Source: Streptomyces antibioticus (GTDB lineage Bacteria > Actinomycetota > Actinomycetes > Streptomycetales > Streptomycetaceae). From it: 64,000 nucleotides of DNA. Location: positions 305,816 through 369,815 of the forward strand of contig NZ_KQ948430.1 in NCBI RefSeq assembly GCF_001514065.1. Direction: 5' to 3'. The notes below the pieces were generated by a model. It was not told the origin of the DNA. It saw only the letters and a program-made list of their open reading frames with translations, and ran no database searches. The translations under genes were made by a program, and so were the position numbers. Positions 43,865-51,088 of this stretch are shown in pieces; position 1 is the stretch's first letter; every line of letters begins with the position of its first letter.

Positions 43865-44906
43865 CATGAACGACCGGATATCGGGAGCCCTGCGCTCCCC
43901 CATCACCTTCTCGGTGCTCGCGGGCGTCCTCATCGGCGCCCTCTTCCTCGTCGGCACCGGCGCGGACCCCATCGCGGCCTACGAGGCGGTCCTCACCGGC
44001 TCGCTCGGCGCCGACGGCATCGGCTCCACGCTGACGACCGGCACCAGCGTGCTCGGCATGGCGCTCGCGCTGGCGATCCCGCTGCGGGCCGGGCTCATCA
44101 ACCTGGGCGGCGACGGCCAGATGGTCCTCGGCGGCATCACGGCGGCCGTGACCGGCCTCCACTCGCCGCTGCCGGCACCCCTCACCGTCGTCCTCGCGCT
44201 GCTCGCGGGCATGGCGGCCGGTGCCCTCTACGCCGCCCTGGCAGCCCTGTGCGAGAACCACTTCGGCGTCCCGCTCCTGGTCAGCAGCCTGCTGCTGAGC
44301 TACCCGGCGGTCTCGCTCGCCTCCTATCTGGCCCGCTACCCGCTCAAGGAGCCCGGCTCCAGCCTCCCGCAGACCCGTGCCCTCCCCGACGGGGTGGCGC
44401 TGCCCGCGTTCGGGGACTCCACGGTCACCTGGGGGCTGGTTCTGGTCGTTCTCGCGGCGGCCGCCTACTGGTTCACCGACCAGCGGACCGCGATCGGGTA
44501 CGAGATCCGTATGACCGGCCTCAACGCGCGCTTCTCCGCCTACGCGGGAGTCGAACGCCGGGGCCTGACCCTGAAGTTGATGTCCGTGTCGGGCGCGACC
44601 GCCGGACTCGTGGGCGCCATCGGGGTGTTGAGCTTCCCGTACCGCTTCGTGGACGGCTCGCTGACCGCACCGGGCTACACCTGGACGGGACTCACCGCCG
44701 CGCTGCTGGCGACGGCCGCCCCGCTCGGCACGGTCGTCGCGTCCTTCTTCTTCGCCGTCCTCCAGGTCGGCGGCCTGGCGATGGAGCGCACGACGGAGGT
44801 GCCGCGCGAACTCACCCAGGTGCTCCAGGCGATCGTGATCGTGTTCCTCGCGGCCCGACTGCGTTTCCCCAGCCGGTGGTTCAACCGTCGCAAGGAGGCG
44901 GTGTGA
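43842..44906 (+). CDS. BMP-type ABC transporter permease 1
   Basis: A 354-residue permease of the branched-chain/nucleoside class with about eight to ten helices. GLINLGGDGQMVLGGITAAV is the family signature and RMTGLNARFSAYAGVERR the ATPase-coupling loop. Starts at 43842, 43854 and 43866 are possible; 43842 overlaps the ATPase stop by 23 nt, whereas 43866 follows it directly. It pairs with permease 2, with which it shares TGATG. Confidence 0.9.
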   Translation: MNKRMSTDMNDRISGALRSPITFSVLAGVLIGALFLVGTGADPIAAYEAVLTGSLGADGIGSTLTTGTSVLGMALALAIPLRAGLINLGGDGQMVLGGITAAVTGLHSPLPAPLTVVLALLAGMAAGALYAALAALCENHFGVPLLVSSLLLSYPAVSLASYLARYPLKEPGSSLPQTRALPDGVALPAFGDSTVTWGLVLVVLAAAAYWFTDQRTAIGYEIRMTGLNARFSAYAGVERRGLTLKLMSVSGATAGLVGAIGVLSFPYRFVDGSLTAPGYTWTGLTAALLATAAPLGTVVASFFFAVLQVGGLAMERTTEVPRELTQVLQAIVIVFLAARLRFPSRWFNRRKEAV

Positions 44907-45778
44907 TGTTCTTCGACTCCGATCTCCTGATGTCGGCGCTGCGCGCGCTGACCCCGATCCTGCTGGCCGCGCTGGGCGGTGCGATCTGTGAGCGTGCGGG
45001 CGTCTTCAACATCGGCCTCGAAGGCATGATGCTGATGGGCTGCTTCACGGCCGTGACCACGAGCTGGTTCACCGGCAGTCCGTGGCTCGGTGTCCTGGCG
45101 GCGGCACTGGCCGCGGCGGCGTACTCGCTGATCCTGGCGGTGGGGACCGTGACCCTGCGCGGGGACGCGGTGGTTCTGGGCGTGGCCATGAACCTCCTCG
45201 CCGTGGGCCTCACCAGCTTCCTGCTGCGTACGATCTTCGGTGTGCAGGGCACTTTCGACGATCCGTCGCTCGCCGGGCTGCCGCTCATCGGCGGTCTGAG
45301 TCCGCTCGCCTATCTGTCGTGGGCGGCGGTCGCGGTGGCCGCGGTCATGCTGTCGCGGCATGTGTGGGGCCTTCGGCTGCGCGGGGTCGGCGAGGCGCCG
45401 GACGCGGCGGCCACGCTCGGGGTGAGCCCCGCGCAGTACAAGTACGCGGCCGTACTGCTCTCCGGCGTCCTGTGCGGACTGGCCGGGGCCCAACTCGCGC
45501 TCGGCAACGTCACGTTGTTCACCGAGAACATGACCGCGGGCCGCGGCTGGATCGCCGTGGTCGCCGTCATGCTCGGCCGCGCCCTGCCTCTCGGCGTCCT
45601 GCTCGCGGCGCTGCTCTTCGGCCTCGCCGAGGCGGCCGGCTTCCGCCTCCAGGGCCTCGGTCTGCCCCAACAGGCCACCGACGCCGCGCCGTACGTCGTC
45701 ACGCTCGGCGCCCTCTTCCTCACCACGGCACGCCGTCGTCGCCGTGTCCGTCCGTCGTCCACCGGAGCCACCTCATGA
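44906..45778 (+). CDS. BMP-type ABC transporter permease 2
   Basis: A 290-residue permease. The signature is AICERAGVFNIGLEGMMLMG and the coupling loop is LRLRGVGEAPDAAATLGVS. The C-terminal AALLFGLAEAAGFRLQGLG is typical of the partner permease in nucleoside importers. ATG 44906 overlaps the permease 1 stop by one base and has AAGGAGG 7 nt upstream. Its stop overlaps the phosphorylase start (ATGA). Confidence 0.92.
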   Translation: MFFDSDLLMSALRALTPILLAALGGAICERAGVFNIGLEGMMLMGCFTAVTTSWFTGSPWLGVLAAALAAAAYSLILAVGTVTLRGDAVVLGVAMNLLAVGLTSFLLRTIFGVQGTFDDPSLAGLPLIGGLSPLAYLSWAAVAVAAVMLSRHVWGLRLRGVGEAPDAAATLGVSPAQYKYAAVLLSGVLCGLAGAQLALGNVTLFTENMTAGRGWIAVVAVMLGRALPLGVLLAALLFGLAEAAGFRLQGLGLPQQATDAAPYVVTLGALFLTTARRRRRVRPSSTGATS

Positions 45779-46527
45779 CGCAGGACCTGCTGCCCATCAC
45801 CCGCATACCCCGCACCGGTCTGCCGGCCCACGCGGTCGTCGTCGGCGACCCGGCGCGCGCCGCGGCCGTCGCCGCACTGCTCGACGGCGCCGAGGAGGTG
45901 TCGTACCACCGCGAATACCGTGTGTTCAGCGGTAGTTGGAAGGGCCTGCCGGTCGTCGTCGCCTCGCACGGGGTGGGCGGTCCGGGCGCGATCCTGCTGT
46001 TCCAGGAGCTCGCGGACGCGGGCGTGCGGGTGCTGCTGCGGTTCGGTACGGCGGGTGCGATGAAGCCGGGGATCGCCGACGGCGACCTCGTCATCGCCGA
46101 GGCGGCCGTCCGCGACGACGGGGTCACCCAGCAGCTGCTGCCGCCGGAGTACCCGGCGGTCTCCTCCCCCGAGGCCGTCTTCGCGCTCCAGCGCGCGGCC
46201 CGCGCGGCGGACGCCCCGCACCACCGGGGCGTCGTCTGGACCCGCGCCGCCTTCCAGCCCGGGCTGCTGCCGCTGTTCTCCTACGACGGTGCCGGCCTCG
46301 CCGCCATCGAGATGGAGCTCTCCGCGCTGCTGGTCACGGCGTCGCTGCGCGGCCTGGTCGCGGGTGGCGTGCTGGTCGTCGACGGGGCGAACGCGGACGA
46401 GCTGGTGGACGACGAGGGCACCAGCGTCTACGACCCGCACCGTGACGTGGTCGCGGCCGGTGTCGAGAAGGGGGCCGTGGTGTCGCTGGAGGCGCTGCGG
46501 CTGCTGGCCGAGGAGTACGGGCTGTGA
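45775..46527 (+). CDS. Nucleoside phosphorylase of the uridine phosphorylase/PNP family
   Basis: A 250-residue NP-I family protein. VVVGDPARAAAVAALLDGA gives the phosphate-binding GDPxR. YHREYRVFSGSWKGLPVVVAS, SHGVGGPGAILLFQEL and LLRFGTAGAM follow. The sugar-site motif is AIEMELSALLVTA. Which base it prefers cannot be read off; the uridine-phosphorylase branch includes Plasmodium PNP, which accepts methylthioinosine. Translation is coupled on both sides (ATGA with the permease, GTGA with the deaminase). Context suggests phosphorolysis of methylthioinosine to hypoxanthine and methylthioribose-1-phosphate. Confidence 0.88.
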   Translation: MTQDLLPITRIPRTGLPAHAVVVGDPARAAAVAALLDGAEEVSYHREYRVFSGSWKGLPVVVASHGVGGPGAILLFQELADAGVRVLLRFGTAGAMKPGIADGDLVIAEAAVRDDGVTQQLLPPEYPAVSSPEAVFALQRAARAADAPHHRGVVWTRAAFQPGLLPLFSYDGAGLAAIEMELSALLVTASLRGLVAGGVLVVDGANADELVDDEGTSVYDPHRDVVAAGVEKGAVVSLEALRLLAEEYGL

Positions 46528-47819
46528 GCATCGATCTGCTGGTGCACGGCGGTGACGTCCTGACCGTCGACGAGGCCGGAACCGTCGTCCGGGACGGGGC
46601 GGTCGCCGTCCACGAGGGCGAGATCGTCGCCGTCGGCCCCGCTGAGGAACTGAAAGCGCGATTCACAGCCGCAGAGCGCATTGACGCGGCGGGCTGTCTC
46701 GTCCTGCCCGGCCTGGTCAACACGCACACCCACCTCGCGATGACCCTCATACGCGGGCTGGCCGACGACGTCACCCTCCAGGGGTTCCTGGAGCGGGTGC
46801 TGCCCGCCGAGGCCCAGCTGCTGGCGCCGAAGAACGTGGCGGCGGCGGTGCGGCTCGCGGTCGCCGAGAGCGTCCGGGCCGGGGTGACCTCCGCGCTGGA
46901 CATGTACTGGTTCCACGAGGCGGCCGAGCAGGCGGCCCGTGAAGCGGGCTGGCGGCTGCACACCGGGCCCACCTTCATGGACGTACCCGAGCCGCCGGAC
47001 GGCATCGCGTACGAGGACCGCCTGGAGTGGGCGCGGCGGGACCTCCAGGCGCGTGGCCCGGCCCGCGCGGGGAGCCGGCCCGTGGTGTTCGCGCACTCGA
47101 CGTACACCCTCTCCCCCGACCAGCTCGTCGAGATCTTCGCCCTGGCGCGGGAGTTCGGGGCGCTGATCCACATCCACGCGGCCGAGAACGCCACCGAGGT
47201 CGCCACGGTCGAGGTCAAGTACGGCAAGCGTCCCGTGGAGTTGCTGGACTCGCTCGGGCTGCTCGGCGACGACGTGCTGCTCGCGCACGCCGTGGATCTG
47301 ACCGGCCCGGAGATCGCGGTGCTGGCCCGCACCGGCACCGCGGTCGCCCACTGTCCCGTCTCCAACCTGAAGTTGGGCTGCGGGATCGCCCCGGTGCCGC
47401 GGCTGCTGAGCGCCGGCGTGACCGTCGGGCTCGGCACGGACGGCGCCGTCAGCTCCAACACGCTGGACGTGCTCGGAGCGGTCCGGCAGGCCGCGCTCGT
47501 GCACAAGGCGGGCGGCGACCCCACCCTCGTCGGCGCCGAACAGGCCGTACGCATGGCGACGATCGAGGGCGCGCGGGCGCTGGGGCTCGGGGCGCAGTTG
47601 GGCTCCCTTGAGGTGGGCAAGCGGGCCGACCTCGTCGTCCTCGACCTGAACGCCCCGCATCTGCGGCCGCTGCACGACCCGTGGTCGACGCTCGCCTACG
47701 CCGCGCACTCGGCGGACGTGCGGGACACCGTGGTCGACGGGCGGGTGCTGATGCGGGACCGGGTGCTGACGACGCTGGACGAGCCGGCCGTGATCGCCGA
47801 TCTTGAAGCACTGGTCTGA
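46524..47819 (+). CDS. mtaD: Methylthioadenosine/S-adenosylhomocysteine deaminase-type amidohydrolase
   Basis: A 431-residue TRZ/ATZ-family amidohydrolase. Metal ligands are H68 and H70 in PGLVNTHTHLAMTLIRGLADD, then His in LIHIHAAENATEV and LLAHAVDL, and Asp in VGLGTDGAVSSNTLD. The sequence order and the TLIRGLADDVTLQGFL segment match MTA/SAH deaminases (MtaD) and differ from guanine deaminase and chlorohydrolases, though substrate calls within this family from sequence are uncertain. It would convert MTA to methylthioinosine for the overlapping phosphorylase gene. GTG 46524 overlaps the previous stop by 4 nt. Confidence 0.85.
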   Translation: MSIDLLVHGGDVLTVDEAGTVVRDGAVAVHEGEIVAVGPAEELKARFTAAERIDAAGCLVLPGLVNTHTHLAMTLIRGLADDVTLQGFLERVLPAEAQLLAPKNVAAAVRLAVAESVRAGVTSALDMYWFHEAAEQAAREAGWRLHTGPTFMDVPEPPDGIAYEDRLEWARRDLQARGPARAGSRPVVFAHSTYTLSPDQLVEIFALAREFGALIHIHAAENATEVATVEVKYGKRPVELLDSLGLLGDDVLLAHAVDLTGPEIAVLARTGTAVAHCPVSNLKLGCGIAPVPRLLSAGVTVGLGTDGAVSSNTLDVLGAVRQAALVHKAGGDPTLVGAEQAVRMATIEGARALGLGAQLGSLEVGKRADLVVLDLNAPHLRPLHDPWSTLAYAAHSADVRDTVVDGRVLMRDRVLTTLDEPAVIADLEALV

Positions 47820-47866
47820 CCGGGGATTTGTCTCCCGTGGCGCTCATTCCGCCCTCATAATGGCGT

Positions 47867-47883
47867 GAGACATCGGATGTCTC
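47867..47883 (+). promoter_or_regulatory. Operator-like palindrome of the GntR/FCD regulator
   Basis: GAGACATCGGATGTCTC is a perfect 17-bp palindrome with 8-bp arms about one central base. It lies 5 nt downstream of a CATAAT -10 element (47856-47861) and 36 nt before the regulator start, a position fitting autorepression. Confidence 0.65.
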
Positions 47884-47918
47884 GACGGACATGCGCGTGA
47901 ACCACAGGGAGGCCGGCC

Positions 47919-48590
47919 ATGGCAGTGACCGACGAGGCGATCGAGAAGATCAAAGGCATGATCGTCTCCGGTGCCGTGCGCCCCGGCGACCGGCTGCCGA
48001 AGGAGTCCGAACTCGCCGCGGAACTCGGGCTGTCCCGCAACTCCCTGCGCGAGGCCGTGCGGGCCCTGTCGCTGATCCGGATCCTGGACGTGCGACAGGG
48101 CGACGGCACGTACGTGACCAGCCTCGACCCCCAACTCCTCCTGGAAGCCCTCAGTTTCGTCGTCGACTTCCACCGCGACGACACGGTCCTGGAGTTCCTC
48201 GCCGTGCGCCGCATCCTGGAGCCCGCCGCGACCGCGATGGCCGCCTCCCGGATCAGCGAGCAGCAATTGAGCGCCCTCTCGGCCCAGTTGGACATACTCG
48301 GCGACACCCCGTCGGTGGAGGAGCTGGTCGCCTCCGATCTGGAGTTCCACCGGGGCATCGTGCAGAGCTCCGGCAACTCCGTGCTCTGCTCCCTCCTCGA
48401 CGGTCTGTCGGGCCCCACCACCCGGGCCCGGATCTGGCGCGGCCTGACCCAGGAGGACGCGGTCAGCCGCACGCTGCACGAGCACCGCATGATCCTCGCC
48501 GCCCTGCGGGACCGGGACGCGGAGGCGGCGCGGTCGTGGGCGACGGTGCACATCGCGAGCGTGGAGCAGTGGCTACGCGCGTCACTGTGA
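47919..48590 (+). CDS. GntR-family (FadR/FCD subgroup) regulator
   Basis: A 223-residue regulator. The N-terminal winged HTH is EKIKGMIVSGAVRPGDRLPKE, SELAAELGLSRNSLREAVRAL, with the wing VRQGDGTYVTS. The C-terminal helical FCD domain has LAVRRILEPAATAMAASR, LVASDLEFHRGIVQSSGNS and EHRMILAALRDRDAEAAR, supplying Asp/His metal ligands used to bind carboxylate-type effectors. ATG 47919 has GGGAGG upstream. It lies 99 bp after the deaminase, at the right end of the salvage island, with its own palindromic operator. Whether it controls the salvage genes is unknown. Confidence 0.92.
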   Translation: MAVTDEAIEKIKGMIVSGAVRPGDRLPKESELAAELGLSRNSLREAVRALSLIRILDVRQGDGTYVTSLDPQLLLEALSFVVDFHRDDTVLEFLAVRRILEPAATAMAASRISEQQLSALSAQLDILGDTPSVEELVASDLEFHRGIVQSSGNSVLCSLLDGLSGPTTRARIWRGLTQEDAVSRTLHEHRMILAALRDRDAEAARSWATVHIASVEQWLRASL

Positions 48591-48749
48591 AACGGGTGAT
48601 TCGACCCGGCGCAGATCATCGGGGGGTGTTCCGGGGTGGCTAATGGGGCAGTGATGCGTTCACTCCCCCGTGCAAGGGGGCTGCGGACGCCCCCGCTGGA
48701 CGCCGTAAGGTTGGGGCGTACGGGAGGGCACGTCGGAAGGAGGCACTGG

Positions 48750-49772
48750 GTGATCGAGCTCGAGGGGGTTCCCGAGCTGATCGACCCGGTCATGGTGGCC
48801 GCGTTCGAGGGCTGGAACGATGCCGGCGACGCCGCCTCCACCGCGGTCGCGCATCTGGACAGGGAGTGGAAGGGCGAGGTGTTCGCGGCGCTGGACGCCG
48901 AGGACTACTACGACTTCCAGGTGAACCGGCCCACGGTGTGGATGGACGCCGGAGTTCGCAAGATCACCTGGCCCACGACACGGCTGTCCGTGGTCCGGGT
49001 CGGCGGCGAGAAGCCGCGCGATCTCGTGCTGGTCCGAGGTATCGAACCGTCCATGCGCTGGCGCTCGTTCTGCAACGAGCTGCTGGGCTTCGCCCATGAA
49101 CTGGGCGTGGAACTGGTCGTGATCCTGGGCGCTCTGCTCGGTGACACCCCGCACACACGTCCGGTCCCGATCAGCGGGACCACGTCCGATGCGGACCTGG
49201 CCCAGCGGATGGACCTGGAGGAGACCAAGTACGAGGGGCCCACGGGCATCGTCGGCGTCCTCCAGGAGGCGTGCACGCACGCGGGTGTGCCGGCCGTGTC
49301 GCTGTGGGCGGCCGTGCCGCACTACGTGTCGCAGCCGCCGAACCCGAAGGCGACGCTGGCCCTGCTCAACCGGCTCGAGGACCTGATCGACGTGCGCATC
49401 CCGCTGGGCGAGCTGCCCGAGGACGCGCGCGCCTGGCAGGTGGGCGTGGACCAGCTGGCCGCCGAGGACACCGAGGTCGCCGAGTACGTGCAGACGCTGG
49501 AGGAGGCCCGGGACACCGCCGAGCTGCCGGAGGCGTCGGGCGAGGCGATCGCCCGCGAGTTCGAGCGGTATCTGCGGCGCCGGGACGGCGGCAGCCCGCC
49601 GGGCGGGCACGCGACGGAGAGCGGCGACGGTACGTCGTATCTGCGGGACAGCCCCAGCGGCGGTCGTACGCGACCGCCGAAGCCGCCGAAGCCGAGCGCG
49701 GACAAGGACCCCGAGCCGGGTGCGGAGACGGGGACCGACGGCGACGATTCCGGGGATTCGTCGGAGGAGTGA
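48750..49772 (+). CDS. parJ: ParJ-like PAC2-family protein
   Basis: A 340-residue protein of the PAC2 (proteasome assembly chaperone 2-like) family. The start VIELEGVPELIDPVMVAAFEG, then WNDAGDAASTAVAHLDREW, DYYDFQVNRPTVWMD, and VILGALLGDTPHTRPVPISGT are family landmarks. The C-terminal 70 residues are Gly/Pro/Glu-rich and disordered. As I recall, the S. coelicolor gene at this place (next to glpD and mshC) is ParJ, which regulates ParA polymerisation during sporulation. GTG 48750 has AAGGAGG 6 nt upstream, better than the open frame from 48636. Confidence 0.85.
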   Translation: MIELEGVPELIDPVMVAAFEGWNDAGDAASTAVAHLDREWKGEVFAALDAEDYYDFQVNRPTVWMDAGVRKITWPTTRLSVVRVGGEKPRDLVLVRGIEPSMRWRSFCNELLGFAHELGVELVVILGALLGDTPHTRPVPISGTTSDADLAQRMDLEETKYEGPTGIVGVLQEACTHAGVPAVSLWAAVPHYVSQPPNPKATLALLNRLEDLIDVRIPLGELPEDARAWQVGVDQLAAEDTEVAEYVQTLEEARDTAELPEASGEAIAREFERYLRRRDGGSPPGGHATESGDGTSYLRDSPSGGRTRPPKPPKPSADKDPEPGAETGTDGDDSGDSSEE

Positions 49773-49786
49773 GAAGTGGGACGGGG

Positions 49787-49817
49787 AAGGGCGGTGCGCC
49801 TCGCGCGCACCGCCCTT
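49787..49817. terminator. Bidirectional terminator after parJ
   Basis: AAGGGCGGTGCGC (49787-49799) and GCGCACCGCCCTT (49805-49817) form a 13-bp stem with a 5-base loop, ending in a TTTTT run. It serves parJ and the convergent secreted-protein gene. Confidence 0.92.
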
Positions 49818-49839
49818 TTTCACGTCCCGGGGGTGGGTG

Positions 49840-50793
49840 TCACACCTGCGGCACCGCCACCGCGTCGTAGTCGGTGTCGGGTGTCGGCTGCTCCACGTCG
49901 AAGCGGGCGTTGGGCAGGTAGAGCCGGTCGCCCCAGGCCGCGACGGTCGTCGGGATGCGGAAGCGCGGGTCGGTGATCCGAGTGATCGCCGTGCCCTTGG
50001 TGCCGGCCGCGTTCAGACGGAAGACGTCGATGGCGTTCTGCGCCTGCTGGACGACGTAGAAGGTCCGGCCGAGCAGCAACATGCCGTCCCCGTTGGGGAG
50101 TTTGGCGCCGCCGAGGTCGACGGCGGCCGCGACTCCGGTGCGCGGGTCGACCCGCATCAGGGTGCCGCCGCCGGCGAAGCAGTTCACCACGAGCAGGGCG
50201 CGGCCGTCGGGAGTGCGCTCGATGCCGTTGGCGGTGAAGTCGTCGCCCTGGACCCAGTCGCCGGACAGGGGCAGCGTCGTCAGGGCCCCGGGCGCGCCGT
50301 GCCTGCCGAGGGCCACGCGGTAGAGCTGGGCCTTGAAGGAGTCGGTGAACCAGGCGGCGCCCGGGGTGAGGATCACGTCGTTCACGAAGGTGCCGCCGGT
50401 GGCGTACACCTTCTCGATGGCGCCCGAGTGCAGGTCCACCGTGCGGATCTCGCCGCTGGCGCCGCCGGCGAGGAACAGCCGGCCGTGGCCGGTCTTGAGG
50501 CCCACGGTGGGGTGTTCGGCGCCGAGGCCCTTGCTGACGACGGAGCCGCGGCCGGTGGCGAGGTTCGCCCGGTAGATGTCCCCGTTGGCCAGGGAGCCGA
50601 AGTAGGCGAAGGGTGTGCCGCCGATGGTGATGCCCTCGGGCTGGAAGCCGTCGGGCAGCGGGAACTGGTCGGGCCAGGCGGGTTTCGGTGTACCGGCCGC
50701 GTGCGCGGTGCCGCCGAGCAGCGCCGCTCCCGTCAGCGCCGCGGTTCCGGTGAGCAGTCTTCTACGTGCGAAGGAACGTGCTGTGGGTGCCAC
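49840..50793 (-). CDS. Secreted SMP-30/NHL-like beta-propeller protein
   Basis: A 317-residue exported protein. The signal SFARRRLLTGTAALTGAALLGGTAHA has an Arg-Arg pair before the hydrophobic stretch, so Tat export is possible. The mature part has repeated propeller strands of the SMP-30/gluconolactonase type: PDGFQPEGITIGGTPFAYFGSL, GDIYRANLATGRG, NDVILTPGAAWFTDS, GDDFTANGIERTPDGRALLVV. Many such proteins are lactonases, but the catalytic residues cannot be confirmed here. GTG 50793 has AAGGA 6 nt upstream. It is divergent from the S8 peptidase. Confidence 0.85.
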   Translation of the reverse strand: MAPTARSFARRRLLTGTAALTGAALLGGTAHAAGTPKPAWPDQFPLPDGFQPEGITIGGTPFAYFGSLANGDIYRANLATGRGSVVSKGLGAEHPTVGLKTGHGRLFLAGGASGEIRTVDLHSGAIEKVYATGGTFVNDVILTPGAAWFTDSFKAQLYRVALGRHGAPGALTTLPLSGDWVQGDDFTANGIERTPDGRALLVVNCFAGGGTLMRVDPRTGVAAAVDLGGAKLPNGDGMLLLGRTFYVVQQAQNAIDVFRLNAAGTKGTAITRITDPRFRIPTTVAAWGDRLYLPNARFDVEQPTPDTDYDAVAVPQV

Positions 50794-51088
50794 TGTGCGT
50801 CCTTCTGCCAAGGGGCCGGCGATCACCGGCCGAACGGTCAACAGACGCTCTCACCCCATCACATGACCGTCACCTCCGCAGTCTTTGGCCGGATTGCGGC
50901 GTGACATCTGTTTCAGGACGGATTGCACGCGTTACCCCGTTCAACTTGTTTTCAAACCGAGTTGGCGAACGCGGGGTGGACGAGGGGCCGTTCCGGTGCT
51001 TGGTTGTCCCCCGGAGACGCTTCGAGTCCCCAGCAGGACGCACGACCCGCAACCAGGCACCCGCAAGGACCGAAGGGAGCGGTACCCG

